DNA of 64,000 nucleotides, from contig JASLEG010000068.1 of NCBI GenBank assembly GCA_030151225.1, positions 91,336 to 155,335 of the forward strand. Reading direction: 5' to 3'. The notes below the pieces were generated by a model. That model saw only the letters and a program-made list of their open reading frames with translations. It was not told the DNA's origin and searched no databases. Made by a program: the position numbers and the translations under genes. The DNA is from Burkholderia sp. GTDB lineage: Bacteria; Pseudomonadota; Gammaproteobacteria; Burkholderiales; Burkholderiaceae. Of this stretch, positions 55,952 to 64,000 are shown piece after piece; position 1 is the stretch's first letter; every line of letters begins with the position of its first letter.

Positions 55952-57208
55952 TCAGGCCGCGCGCAGGCGGGGCCGCAGCGCGAGCGCGAGCGGGAAGATC
56001 GCCAGCGCGGTGGCGGCCGTGGCGACGGTGGCACCGGTCACGCCGATGTGGTCGCCGAGAAAGCCGTAGGCGACCGGCGACAGCGCGCCCGACGCGATGA
56101 TGCCGGTGTAGAAGATCGCGAACGCGCGCTCGGTGCGGTCCACCGGCGTGAGCTCGGGCACCGTGCCGTACAGCACCGACGAGGTGCCGTTCAGCATCGC
56201 GCCGAGCAGCGGCAGCAGCACCATCGCGGGCCAGAGCGGCAGCACGATCACGGCCAGGATCAGCACCGCGGTGCCGCCCTCGGTGGCGAACACCGTGCCG
56301 ATCACGCCCATCCGCTCGCCGATCCAGCCGCACACGAACTTGCCGGCCGCGCCGCCGATGAACACCAGCGCGAGCGCCGTGCCCATCATCGGCGCCGAGA
56401 TGCCCTTGGCCTTCATCAGGAACGGCAGGAAGGTCAGCAGGCCCATGCGCACGGCCGTGTCGAGCATGCCGATCGCGAACAGCAGCGAGAAGCCCGTTTG
56501 CGCGCGGCCGTCGTCGCGGCGTGCCGCGGCGGATTCGGCGGATTCGGCGGCGTCGGCCGCGCCCGGGTTCGCCGCGGCCTGCGGAATCGCCGGCAGCCAC
56601 ACCGCGATCACGATCGCCACCAGCAGGCCGAGCGCCGACATCGCCCACAGCGCATGGCGCCACGGCATCAGCGTGATCAGCAGCGAGATCGCGGCCGGCA
56701 GCGCGGATTTGCCGAGATCGCCCGAGAAGTTGTAGATGCTGAGCGGGCCGCGCGCATTGCGGCCGTAGGCGCGCGTCACCGCGCCCGAGGCCAGCGGATG
56801 CTGGGTGCTCGAGCCGCTGCCCGAGATCGCGAGCGCCACGCACAGGCCTGCGAGCGAGCCGGTCATGCCGGCGATCGCATAGCCGAGCGCCGCGAGCAAG
56901 GTGCCGAGCGCGAGCGTGGCGCGCGTGCCGAGGCTGCGCGCGAGCCGCCCGGCCGGCAACTGCAGCGTGGCCATGGTGCCGGCGTAGATGCCGCGCAGGA
57001 TCGCCAGCGCGCCGAAGCCGAGCCCGAAATCGGCCTGCCAGACCGGCAGCAGCGCATAGATCATGTCGGTGTAGCCGTCGTGCAGCGCGTGCGCCACACA
57101 GGACAGCGACAGCACGCGCTTGCGCGCGTCGGCGGCGGGCTGGCCGGCGCCGGAGCCCGGTGCGCCGCCGAGGCCGGCGGTCGGTGTGGATGCGGAGGAA
57201 AGCTTCAT
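55952..57208 (-). CDS. MFS transporter (fosmidomycin-resistance Fsr-like)
   Basis: 418 residues, twelve predicted membrane helices in two sixes joined by a Ala/Glu-rich loop near residue 220. The start LSCVAHALHDGYTDMIYALL matches the Fsr/YfnC group. It is the first gene of the leftward operon and probably imports the compound handled by the SDR and Ldh-type enzymes, or exports a toxic one. Start 57208 has a weak Shine-Dalgarno; the longer frame to 57277 would cross the divergent promoter. Confidence 0.87.
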   Translation of the reverse strand: MKLSSASTPTAGLGGAPGSGAGQPAADARKRVLSLSCVAHALHDGYTDMIYALLPVWQADFGLGFGALAILRGIYAGTMATLQLPAGRLARSLGTRATLALGTLLAALGYAIAGMTGSLAGLCVALAISGSGSSTQHPLASGAVTRAYGRNARGPLSIYNFSGDLGKSALPAAISLLITLMPWRHALWAMSALGLLVAIVIAVWLPAIPQAAANPGAADAAESAESAAARRDDGRAQTGFSLLFAIGMLDTAVRMGLLTFLPFLMKAKGISAPMMGTALALVFIGGAAGKFVCGWIGERMGVIGTVFATEGGTAVLILAVIVLPLWPAMVLLPLLGAMLNGTSSVLYGTVPELTPVDRTERAFAIFYTGIIASGALSPVAYGFLGDHIGVTGATVATAATALAIFPLALALRPRLRAA

Positions 57209-57317
57209 GCCTGACGGGAACCTGGGACACGGGTCATGGAAGTGACACAGTCTAAATTCGCCAGGAACATGCCACAATTGACGGAATTTCGAGTCAGCTG
57301 AGAGAAAAAGTCACGTC

Positions 57318-58244
57318 ATGAGCCCCGACGAACCCACCGCAACCGAAGCCGGAACCCTGCCCCCGCTGAACGCCCTGCGCCATTTCGAGGCCGTGGCGCG
57401 GCTCGGCAGCTTCGCCGCCGCGGCCGGCGAGCTGCACGTCACGCACTGGGCGGTGGGCAAGCAGATTCGCCTGCTGGAGGACTGGTTCGGGCTGGCGCTG
57501 TTCGAGCGGCGCCCGCGCGGAGTGGTGCTGACCGACGAAGGCGCGACGCTGCTCGGCGACGTGAACGGCGCCTTCTCGCGGCTCGGCAGCTCGGTCACGC
57601 GGCTGCGTCAGGAATCGGTCACGCGGCGCGTGGCCGGCATCGTGCGCGTGAACGCGCTGGCGAGCTTCGCGCTGTGCTGGCTGATTCCGCGGCTCGGCGA
57701 ATTCCAGGCGCGCTATCCCGACATCGAGGTGCGACTGTCCACCGCCTCGCGCAAGCTGCGCTACGTGGGCGACGCCTACGACGTGGGCGTGCGCTCGGGG
57801 CCCGAGGCGGCGGCCGGCCTGACCTCCACCCCGCTGATGCCGGACCTGCGCCTGCCCGCCTGCAGCCCGGCCGTGCTGCAGCGCCACCCGATCCGCAGCG
57901 TGGACGATCTGCGCCATCACACGCTGCTGCACTCCACCAGCACCCGCTCGGCCTGGGCCGACTGGCTGCAGGAGGCGGGCGCGCCCGGGCTGCGCGGCGC
58001 GCGCCATCTCGACTTCGATCACGTGTTCCTGCAACAGGGCGCGGCCGTGGAAGGGCTCGGCGTGACGCTGGCCTCGCTGCCGCTGATCGAGCGCGAGCTG
58101 GCCACGGTGCGGCTCGTGTGCCCGATCCCCGGGCCGGCCTGGCGCGGGCCCGACTACACGCTGGTGGTGAACGAGGAGCGCGCCGACGACGGCGCGGTCA
58201 CGGCCTTCACGCGCTGGATCGGGGAAGCGGCGGCTCAGGCGTAG
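57318..58244 (+). CDS. LysR-family transcriptional regulator (GcvA-like)
   Basis: 308 residues. The N-terminus PPLNALRHFEAVARLGSFAA and the helix-turn-helix HVTHWAVGKQIRLLEDWFGL follow the GcvA branch. It is divergent from the MFS/SDR/Ldh operon by 109 bp and is the likely controller of it. It converges with a metallo-hydrolase gene 73 bp on. Confidence 0.9.
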   Translation: MSPDEPTATEAGTLPPLNALRHFEAVARLGSFAAAAGELHVTHWAVGKQIRLLEDWFGLALFERRPRGVVLTDEGATLLGDVNGAFSRLGSSVTRLRQESVTRRVAGIVRVNALASFALCWLIPRLGEFQARYPDIEVRLSTASRKLRYVGDAYDVGVRSGPEAAAGLTSTPLMPDLRLPACSPAVLQRHPIRSVDDLRHHTLLHSTSTRSAWADWLQEAGAPGLRGARHLDFDHVFLQQGAAVEGLGVTLASLPLIERELATVRLVCPIPGPAWRGPDYTLVVNEERADDGAVTAFTRWIGEAAAQA

Positions 58245-58317
58245 TCGATCCGGTTCGGCGATGCGCGCGCAGATGCGCCTCGATCGCCGTCACGGCCGCG
58301 CGCACGTGCACGAGACC

Positions 58318-59163
58318 TCACGCCCCGCGTTCGTACACCAGCGCGTACCGCCCGTCGTCCCGCTCGATTCGCGCGAAGCCCGATTCGCCCAGATGCATGC
58401 CGGCGATCGACACCTGCTCCGCGCACGCCATCTCCAGCAGGCGCGCACGCGTGGCGGCCGCCAGCGGCTGATCCTGATCGAAGGCGATCGTAACCTCGGG
58501 TCGCTCGATCTGGATGTGCGGAAAATGCACGATGTCGCCCCACACCAGCACGCAGTCGTCGCTCGACTCGAGCAGATAGCCGGTATGCCCGTCCGTATGG
58601 CCCGGCAGCGGCACGGCCCGGATCCCCGGCAGCACGTCGGTGCCGTCGAACGGACGCAGCGCGTCGCGATAGCCATCGAATGCCTCGCGCGCGATCCGGA
58701 AATTGCCGCGCGCCCGCTCGCTGGCCCGGGCCAGATTGGCGTCGTCGCGCCAGAACGCGAGCTCGCGCCGCGGCACGACCAGTTCCGCATTCGGAAACGT
58801 CACCGCGCCCGCCGCGTCCACGAGGCCGCCCACGTGATCGGGATGCGCGTGCGTGAGCAGCACCGCGTCGATCGCGCCCGGCTCGACGCCGGCCAGCGCC
58901 AGATTGGCCGTCAGGCGCCCGCCCCAGCCGCGGATCCCGCCCGCGCCCGCGTCGATGAGGACGGTTCGCTGCGGCCCGCGCACCAGGTAGCCGTTGATGT
59001 GCACGGCGCCCGGCTCGGTGCGTCCCGCCGTGCGCTGCATGTCGGAGGCCTCGGCGGCATCGATGTTCGCGAGCAGTTGCAGGTCGGCCGTCAGATAGCC
59101 GTCGCTGATCGCGGTGATCGTGACGTCGCCGACACGCCGGCTCGGAAAGAAGGAATTCGACAT
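58318..59163 (-). CDS. Metallo-beta-lactamase fold hydrolase
   Basis: 281 residues. Zinc ligands: THAHPDHVGG, PGHTDGHTGY and VWGDIVHFP; all are intact. The N-terminus VGDVTITAISDGYL and the lid segment SDMQRTAGRT resemble YtnP-type quorum-quenching lactonases, but the role here is set by the pathway genes upstream. GGAGA precedes the ATG at 59163. It is the last of three leftward genes behind a LysR regulator. Confidence 0.87.
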   Translation of the reverse strand: MSNSFFPSRRVGDVTITAISDGYLTADLQLLANIDAAEASDMQRTAGRTEPGAVHINGYLVRGPQRTVLIDAGAGGIRGWGGRLTANLALAGVEPGAIDAVLLTHAHPDHVGGLVDAAGAVTFPNAELVVPRRELAFWRDDANLARASERARGNFRIAREAFDGYRDALRPFDGTDVLPGIRAVPLPGHTDGHTGYLLESSDDCVLVWGDIVHFPHIQIERPEVTIAFDQDQPLAAATRARLLEMACAEQVSIAGMHLGESGFARIERDDGRYALVYERGA

Positions 59164-59182
59164 CGTGCGTCTCCGGGTGGGG

Positions 59183-59509
59183 CTAGTTGCGGGCATGGAT
59201 GTGGTGCGGAACGTGGCCGAAGCAGCGCAAGCGCGCCGTCAGCCCGGTATGGCGCGAGATCGCGCGTTCCATGCCGTCCAGAAAGCGCTGCATCGTCTCG
59301 GGACCGCGAAACGTCTCGAGCCGATACTGGATCTCGGCGGAAACGGGATGTCCGTGTCCGAGCAGGGCTGCCACGAACACCACGTGGACCCTGGCACGCT
59401 CGGCGGCCAGCACGTCGGTGCACAGCCCGACGCAATCGTCGGTCAAGGCGGCGAGGCTCGCCCCCGACGGCATCCGTCGTGCATCGATGTGGAAAGTCAG
59501 ATTCGGCAC
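59183..59509 (-). CDS. Tautomerase-superfamily protein with N-terminal proline
   Basis: 108 residues beginning (M)PNLTFHIDARRMP, where the proline after the initiator is the catalytic base of 4-oxalocrotonate tautomerase and 5-carboxymethyl-2-hydroxymuconate isomerase relatives. The start is GTG at 59509 with CGGAGG 4 bases upstream and it overlaps the preceding gene by 13 bp. The C-terminus (RLRCFGHVPHHIHARN) is histidine-rich. It probably isomerises a keto-enol intermediate between the other two operon enzymes. Confidence 0.78.
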   Translation of the reverse strand: MPNLTFHIDARRMPSGASLAALTDDCVGLCTDVLAAERARVHVVFVAALLGHGHPVSAEIQYRLETFRGPETMQRFLDGMERAISRHTGLTARLRCFGHVPHHIHARN

Positions 59510-60072
59510 GATGCCTCCGAACCGTCCTGCGGTGCCGGCGCCTCGCCGGCGGCATGTGTGGCCACCCGTTGCGCGGTGATCGGCGCATAGACGTGCACGT
59601 CCGGTGGCAAGCCCCCCGCCAGCGCGGCGTGATGGGCGGGCAGGACGGCCAGCCAGCGGCGCGCCGGGTTGCGCTCCAGCGCGCACGCCTCCATCTCCAG
59701 CGCATCGACACCGGCCGCCGTCAGCGCCTCGGGGCCACCCGCGCACAGCACCAGCACTTCATGGGCGGCGACCGCGGGGGCGCGGCCGACGACGTCGTAC
59801 AGATTGCGGTGCCAGTCGGTGATGTGTTGCTGCCATCGCGCGAAATTGCCGCCCCCCCGGGTGCGGTATTCGTCGCTGTTCAATACCTCGAGCCCGTCGA
59901 TCGTGTGCACGGCGAGGTACACGGGACAGCCGCGCGTGATCGCCCGGAAGCGCTGCGAGGTATGAAAGCCGGTGACCGAAATCAGGGCCGGCAGTTTGTC
60001 GAGGCTGTAGAAGTCGTTCCATTCCCGCTCACTGCTCGGGTCGGCGTAGCTGCATTCCACGGTGTAGATCAT
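59497..60072 (-). CDS. Uncharacterised alpha/beta protein, possibly ferredoxin-like dimeric barrel
   Basis: 191 residues. The N-terminus MIYTVECSYADPSSEREWND, then YSLDKLPALISVTGFHTSQRF, looks like a dimeric alpha/beta barrel of the EthD/DUF4286 kind, used by small-molecule cyclases and monooxygenases; I cannot name the family firmly. GGAG lies 7 bases before the ATG. It is the first gene of the operon with the tautomerase and metallo-hydrolase, divergent from a LysR gene. Its second half may be a separate low-homology extension. Confidence 0.7.
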   Translation of the reverse strand: MIYTVECSYADPSSEREWNDFYSLDKLPALISVTGFHTSQRFRAITRGCPVYLAVHTIDGLEVLNSDEYRTRGGGNFARWQQHITDWHRNLYDVVGRAPAVAAHEVLVLCAGGPEALTAAGVDALEMEACALERNPARRWLAVLPAHHAALAGGLPPDVHVYAPITAQRVATHAAGEAPAPQDGSEASCRI

Positions 60073-60202
60073 CGGGTCGCTCCGGGTTCGTGATTTAAAG
60101 TCATGATAAGTTTCCGAACACCGGTCAGATAGCGAGTAAGACTCACGCTTCAGTGATGTTTGCTCAAGCTGACGCCAACCTCCTCTCCCTGGAGCGCAGC
60201 GC

Positions 60203-61105
60203 ATGCGACGCAGGATTCCCAGTCATTCCGCCCTGCTGGCCTTCGAGGCCGCGGCGCGTCACGGCAGCTTCGCCCGCGCCGCGGACGAACTGGCGCGCAC
60301 CGAAGGCGCGGTCAGCCGGCAGATCGCGCGTCTGGAGGCGTTTCTGGGCGTGACACTGTTCGAGCGGGTGGGCAACCGCGTCCGGCTGGCACCGAACGGC
60401 GCGCGCTACGCGGCTCAGGTGCGCGAGAGCCTCGATCGGATCGAACGCGACAGCCTGTATCTGATGGGCCAGCCGCTCGAGGGCGCCAGCCTCGACATCG
60501 CCGTCATCCCGACCTTCGCCACGCGCTGGCTGATTCCGCGGCTCACGCGTTTCCAGGCGCGGCATCCGGCCATCACCGTGCATCTGGCCGAACGCATGAA
60601 CCCGTTCCTGCTGGCCGGCAGCGGCTTCGACGCGGCGATCCACTTCGAGCATCCGGCCTGGGCCGGGATGCATTGCCATCGGCTGCTGGAGGAGGTGCTG
60701 GTGCCGGTCTGCAGCCCCGCGCTGCTGGCACGCGCCGGCGATCCGGCCGCGCCCGAGACGCTCGACGCGCTGCCGCGCCTGCACCGGCGGCAGAATCCGG
60801 ACGCGTGGCAACGCTATGCGCTGGAGGCCGGCATCGCGCTGACCCACCCGGCCGTGGGCCCGCGCTACGACCTGCACGCCATGTCGATCGAGGCCGCGCT
60901 GGCCGGCCTCGGCGTGGCCCTCGTGCCGCGTCTCTACGTCGGCAACGAGCTCGAACAGGGCCGGCTGGTGGCACCCTGGCCGGACAGCACGGCGGTCAGC
61001 AAATGCTTCTGCCTGGTGCTGCCCGAGCCAGTCGAACTGAGCACGGCACCGCTCGCGCGCTTCGCGACCTGGTTGATCGACGAAGCACGCGATCCCGCGC
61101 CGTGA
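60203..61105 (+). CDS. LysR-family transcriptional regulator (GcvA-like)
   Basis: 300 residues. The N-terminus SHSALLAFEAAARHGSFARA and EGAVSRQIARLEAFLGVTLF form the winged helix. GGAG lies 8 bases before the ATG. It is divergent (130 bp) from the three-gene tautomerase operon and is its likely controller. It converges with a small membrane-protein gene 12 bp on. Confidence 0.9.
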   Translation: MRRRIPSHSALLAFEAAARHGSFARAADELARTEGAVSRQIARLEAFLGVTLFERVGNRVRLAPNGARYAAQVRESLDRIERDSLYLMGQPLEGASLDIAVIPTFATRWLIPRLTRFQARHPAITVHLAERMNPFLLAGSGFDAAIHFEHPAWAGMHCHRLLEEVLVPVCSPALLARAGDPAAPETLDALPRLHRRQNPDAWQRYALEAGIALTHPAVGPRYDLHAMSIEAALAGLGVALVPRLYVGNELEQGRLVAPWPDSTAVSKCFCLVLPEPVELSTAPLARFATWLIDEARDPAP

Positions 61106-61117
61106 GGGCCGGCGTGC

Positions 61118-61447
61118 TCAGCGCGGCCCCGCCTCCCGGCCGCCATTGAAACGCCCGAAGTGCCGTGCCGAGAACAGCGCGATCACCAGCGCGCCGAGCC
61201 CGGCCGCCGCCGCGTCGGCCGTCTCGCGCAGATCGAACGCGCCCACCCGCATCAGCAGCAGATACGCCACCAGCAGATTGAACGCGCCCCACAGCACGTT
61301 CACGGTCGACGACGAGCGGCCCTGCCCCGGCGGGCTCGCGAACGGGCTCTGGAAGCGTTCGCCGCGCAGGCCGCTGACGAGATGCGGCACCGCGTTGGTC
61401 AGGAACACCCCGCCGAAAAACCAGGCTACCCAGTGCAGTGCCTGCAT
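61118..61447 (-). CDS. Small membrane protein
   Basis: 109 residues with three or four hydrophobic segments (LHWVAWFFGGVFLTNAVPHL; VNVLWGAFNLLVAYLLLM; LGALVIALFS). Unknown function. The start at 61447 is chosen since GGAG lies 7 bases upstream; an ATG at 61453 would overlap the preceding gene. It is tightly linked to the isochorismatase-fold gene (2 bp), so the two are probably coexpressed. Confidence 0.75.
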   Translation of the reverse strand: MQALHWVAWFFGGVFLTNAVPHLVSGLRGERFQSPFASPPGQGRSSSTVNVLWGAFNLLVAYLLLMRVGAFDLRETADAAAAGLGALVIALFSARHFGRFNGGREAGPR

Positions 61448-61449
61448 GG

Positions 61450-62013
61450 TCATGCTCCGTTTGAGTCGAGTCGATCGAGGATGTCGCGCGTCGTGCCGGT
61501 TTCCCCGAGCCGCGGAAACACGTGACGCAGGCTGTAGTCGTGCGCTTCGGCGCGGCCGTCGGTCATCGCGTCGATGGCGAGCGTCACGTGATAGCCGAGT
61601 TCGTAGGCCTGGCGCGCCGTGGCTTCCACGCCGGTGCCGGTGGCCACGCCCGTCACCACCACCTGGGTGACGCCGCGTGCCCGCAGGCGCGCATCGAGAT
61701 CGGTGCTCGCGAAGGCGCCCCAGGTGTGCTTGGTCACGCGGATGTCGCCGGCCTCGCAGGCCAGCTCGGGAATCAGCTCGGTCCAGCCCGGCGGCAGCGC
61801 GTCGACGCGGCGCGCGCGCTCCGTGCGCCCCGGCGCGCCGCCCGCCACGTTCACGAGCGCGACCGGCAGCCCGCGCGCGCGGAATGCACGCAGCAACGCG
61901 CACGAACGTGAGATCACGTCGGCGATCGGATGCACGAACGCGGAGCCGACGATGCCGGCTTGCAGATCGACCACGATCAGTGCCGTGTTCGGGTCGAGAC
62001 AGGTGATCGGCAT
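61450..62013 (-). CDS. Isochorismatase-fold hydrolase lacking the catalytic cysteine
   Basis: 187 residues of the cysteine-hydrolase superfamily. The aspartate is present in IVVDLQ and the lysine in VTKHTWGAF. At the position of the nucleophile (usually GVATNxCVEST) the sequence is GVATGTGVEATAR, so cysteine is replaced by glycine. That is the pattern of true isochorismatases, which do not use a thiol, or of a pseudoenzyme. AAGGAGG precedes the ATG at 62013. It forms an operon with the small membrane protein, 72 bp after a MarR gene. Confidence 0.84.
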   Translation of the reverse strand: MPITCLDPNTALIVVDLQAGIVGSAFVHPIADVISRSCALLRAFRARGLPVALVNVAGGAPGRTERARRVDALPPGWTELIPELACEAGDIRVTKHTWGAFASTDLDARLRARGVTQVVVTGVATGTGVEATARQAYELGYHVTLAIDAMTDGRAEAHDYSLRHVFPRLGETGTTRDILDRLDSNGA

Positions 62014-62085
62014 GTGGCCTCCTTGTCGAGGAATGCAGGGCAAATGGACGAATGAAACGGCGCGTGTCGGTCGGGCTCGCGCGAC

Positions 62086-62580
62086 TCAGGCGTGCGCGAG
62101 CCGCTTCAGCAGCGCCATCGCCGCCGCCAGCTGCGCCTGCTCGGCGCCCGACAGGCGCTCGCGAATCGCGTGCGAGAGCCAGTCCTGGCGGGCGTTGCGG
62201 CCGTCCGCGATCAGGGCGCGCGCGGCGTCGGTCAGCGACAGGATCGTGCGGCGCCCGTCGGACGGATCGGGCTCGCCGGCCACCAGCCCCGCTGCCTCGA
62301 GCGGCGCGATCGCGGCGCCCATCGACTGGGTACGGATGCCCTCGGCGCGCGCGAGCTCGGACGCGGAGGCGGGGCCTTCGCGCTCGAGCCGCAGCAGCAC
62401 GGCGATCTGGGTGGAGGTGAAATCGCCGTGCGTGGACGACTGCGACTGCGCGCGCAGCGTGCGCTTCAGGCGCGAGATGACCGCGCGCAGGTCGGCGGCG
62501 AGCGCGTCGGCGCGGTCGGCATGGCCGGCGCGGTCGAGTACGGGCGTGGGCGTTCGGATGGCGTCTGGCATGCGCCGCAT
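62086..62580 (-). CDS. MarR-family transcriptional regulator
   Basis: 164 residues from ATG 62580. Winged helix-turn-helix of the MarR type: DFTSTQIAVLLRLEREGPAS, ASELARAEGIRTQSMGAAI, and the wing DPSDGRRTILSLT. Other starts (GTG 62592, ATG 62571) are possible; none has a good Shine-Dalgarno. It lies between a TetA-like MFS gene upstream and the hydrolase/membrane-protein pair downstream, all on the same strand, and may regulate either. Confidence 0.88.
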   Translation of the reverse strand: MRRMPDAIRTPTPVLDRAGHADRADALAADLRAVISRLKRTLRAQSQSSTHGDFTSTQIAVLLRLEREGPASASELARAEGIRTQSMGAAIAPLEAAGLVAGEPDPSDGRRTILSLTDAARALIADGRNARQDWLSHAIRERLSGAEQAQLAAAMALLKRLAHA

Positions 62581-62598
62581 TCTGCCAGACACGAATCC

Positions 62599-62616
62599 AA
62601 CTGTGAAGTTAACTGT
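62599..62616. promoter_or_regulatory. AACTGT direct repeats before the MarR gene
   Basis: AACTGT occurs twice with a 6-base gap that includes GTTAAC. The position, just upstream of the MarR start, fits autoregulation. Weak evidence. Confidence 0.3.
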
Positions 62617-63879
62617 TCATTTTTCGTTCGGCGCGCGTGCCACCTGCCACGCCACCACGAACGCCAGCGCCATCAGCGCCGCCGCCAGATGGAAGGCGAG
62701 CCCCGGCATCGGCCGCGCCAGGTGCGGCCCGATCGACCACGCGAAGCCGAGCCCGTACACCAGCGGCCCGACGATCGACGCGAGCCCCACGAAGGCCTGC
62801 ATCACGCCCTGCAGCTGCCCCTGCCCGGCCTCGTCCACGCGTCGCGACAGCAGCGCCTGCAGGGCCGGCATGAACAGGTTGAAGAACACGTAGACCGGAA
62901 TCGCCACCAGGTAGCCCCAGCCGGCCGAGGCCAGCCCGAAGCCGGCATAGCCGAGCGCGCCGGCCGCGGCACCGATCAGCAGCGCGCCGCGCTCGCCCAC
63001 GCGCGTCACGATCGGTCCCACCAGCGCCATCTGCACCAGCGTGCCGAGCCCGCCGCTGGCCATCATCGCCAGCCCGATCGCGGCCGGGGTCCAGCCGTAG
63101 CGATAGCCGCCGTACAGCACGAAGATCGACGGCCCGACCATCCACGCCATCGCGAACAGCACCGCGAGCGCGGCCAGCCCGAGCAGGTCGCGGCGCGCCT
63201 TCAGGAACGCGAGCGCGCCGAACGGGTTGAGCCGGCGCCAGTCGAGCCGCGGCGCGCGTGCCTCGGGCGCCAGCGATTCGGGCAGGATCGCGAGCCCGTA
63301 CAGGAAGTTGACGGTGGCCAGCGCGCCGGCCACGTAGCACGGCAGGCGCAGGTCGATGCCGGCCAGCAGGCCGCCCAGCGCGGGCCCCGCCAGGAACCCG
63401 AGGCTCACGGCGGCGCCGATCCGGCCGAACGCGCGGGCGCGCTGCTCGGGCGGCGTGACGTCGGCCACGTAGGCGTTCGCGGTGGCGAGGCTCGACGAGG
63501 TGAGCCCGTTCAGCACGCGCCCCGCGAACAGCCACATCAGGTTCGGCGCGAGCGCCATCACCAAGGAATCGATCGCGAGCCCGGCCAGCGAGATCAGCAG
63601 CACCGGCCGCCGCCCGAGGCGATCGGACAGCGTGCCGAGCATCGGCCCGCACACCAGCTGCATGGCGCCCCACACCACGCCGAACAGCGTGCTCCACTCG
63701 GTGGCGAGCGCGGTGTCGCCGCCGGCGAACTGCTTGATCAGGTTCGGCAGCACCGGCAGCACGATGCCGAACGAGATCGTGTTCATGACCGCCGTGGCGA
63801 ACACGAAGCCGAACGCGGCGCGCGAGCCGCGGCCCCCGCGCCCGCCCCCCACCGGCCCGGCCAGCCCGGGCACGCTCAC
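62617..63879 (-). CDS. MFS drug/multidrug exporter (TetA-like)
   Basis: 420 residues, twelve helices. The tetracycline-resistance motif A is in MLGTLSDRLGRRPVLLISLA and motif C-like LGFLAGPALGGLLAG follows. The start is GTG at 63879, overlapping the stop of the previous gene by GTGA. Probably a proton-driven exporter; the substrate is unknown. The downstream MarR gene suggests drug-responsive control. Confidence 0.88.
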   Translation of the reverse strand: MSVPGLAGPVGGGRGGRGSRAAFGFVFATAVMNTISFGIVLPVLPNLIKQFAGGDTALATEWSTLFGVVWGAMQLVCGPMLGTLSDRLGRRPVLLISLAGLAIDSLVMALAPNLMWLFAGRVLNGLTSSSLATANAYVADVTPPEQRARAFGRIGAAVSLGFLAGPALGGLLAGIDLRLPCYVAGALATVNFLYGLAILPESLAPEARAPRLDWRRLNPFGALAFLKARRDLLGLAALAVLFAMAWMVGPSIFVLYGGYRYGWTPAAIGLAMMASGGLGTLVQMALVGPIVTRVGERGALLIGAAAGALGYAGFGLASAGWGYLVAIPVYVFFNLFMPALQALLSRRVDEAGQGQLQGVMQAFVGLASIVGPLVYGLGFAWSIGPHLARPMPGLAFHLAAALMALAFVVAWQVARAPNEK

Positions 63880-64000
63880 GATGCGGACGATGCGGACGAC
63901 ACGGCGGCGCGCGTGCGGCCCTCGCAGGCCCGCAGCGCATCGAGCAGCGCCTCGACGCGCGCCGGCGCCACGCGCGCGTCGTCGTGCACCTCGGCCAGCA
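63876..64000 (-). CDS. C-terminal tail of an unidentified gene (partial)
   Basis: The last 41 codons of a leftward frame enter from the right edge, ending AAVSSASSAS and a TGA that overlaps the MFS start (GTGA). The visible helix LAEVHDDARVAPARVEALLD gives no family. Coupling implies cotranscription with the exporter gene. Confidence 0.6.
   Translation of the reverse strand, partial: LAEVHDDARVAPARVEALLDALRACEGRTRAAVSSASSAS

Overview
This window is GC-rich throughout and densely coded. It reads like a secondary-chromosome segment of a plant- or soil-associated Burkholderia, probably of the gladioli/glumae type. That assignment is inferred from codon use, from GC-rich (CGGGDD-type) lipoproteins, from a second groESL pair and from the many LysR-controlled catabolic modules. 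No rRNA, tRNA, insertion sequence, prophage or CRISPR array was seen.

Layout. 1-4.3 kb: an XRE-cupin regulator (cut by the left edge), a divergent class II aldolase plus DapA-family lyase, and a convergent amidohydrolase. 4.3-6.5 kb: an AT-rich gap with tandem hairpins, a secreted trypsin-fold protein whose catalytic His and Ser are both replaced, and a SnoaL-like protein. 6.6-14.8 kb: a seven-gene operon combining a PotABCD-type ABC importer with a three-subunit flavin/iron-sulfur amine dehydrogenase (HcnABC/opine-oxidase type), ending in a strong terminator and divergent from an IclR regulator. 14.8-17.8 kb: acyltransferase, HAD phosphatase and aldo/keto reductase. 17.9-25 kb: two co-transcribed large lipoproteins, a membrane-anchored protein with two GIY-YIG-like (T5orf172) domains, and a divergent uncharacterised membrane protein. 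25-28.3 kb: groES-groEL behind a CIRCE operator, and a second aldo/keto reductase. 28.5-33.5 kb: DUF1304 protein, a TIGR01777 epimerase/membrane fusion coupled to a DCC thioredoxin-like membrane protein, a small hypothetical, and a leucine-rich-repeat protein kinase. 33.8-39.6 kb: transketolase, then a GST / alpha-beta hydrolase / metallo-hydrolase operon divergent from a LysR gene. 39.7-42 kb: amino-acid ABC permeases and binding protein without an ATPase gene. 42.1-53.1 kb: one autotransporter gene of about 3,660 codons with about 24 tandem 297-bp repeats. 53.7-57.2 kb: a shortened YggL, an Ldh-type dehydrogenase, an SDR and an MFS carrier, divergent from a GcvA-like LysR. 58.3-61.1 kb: metallo-hydrolase, Pro-1 tautomerase and a small alpha/beta protein, divergent from another LysR. 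61.1-64 kb: a small membrane protein, an isochorismatase-fold hydrolase, MarR, a TetA-like MFS exporter and the tail of a further gene.

How the genes work together. Most of the window consists of independent uptake-and-degradation modules, each with its own divergent regulator (XRE, IclR, three LysR). Interspersed are surface or interaction genes: the giant autotransporter, the pseudoprotease, the lipoproteins and the LRR kinase. The clearest unusual features are the pseudoprotease with duplicated C-terminal domains, the internally shortened YggL, the LRR-kinase fusion, the double T5orf172 membrane protein, and the higher-order duplications inside the autotransporter. None of these amounts to an obvious new multi-gene system; each is a candidate for follow-up.
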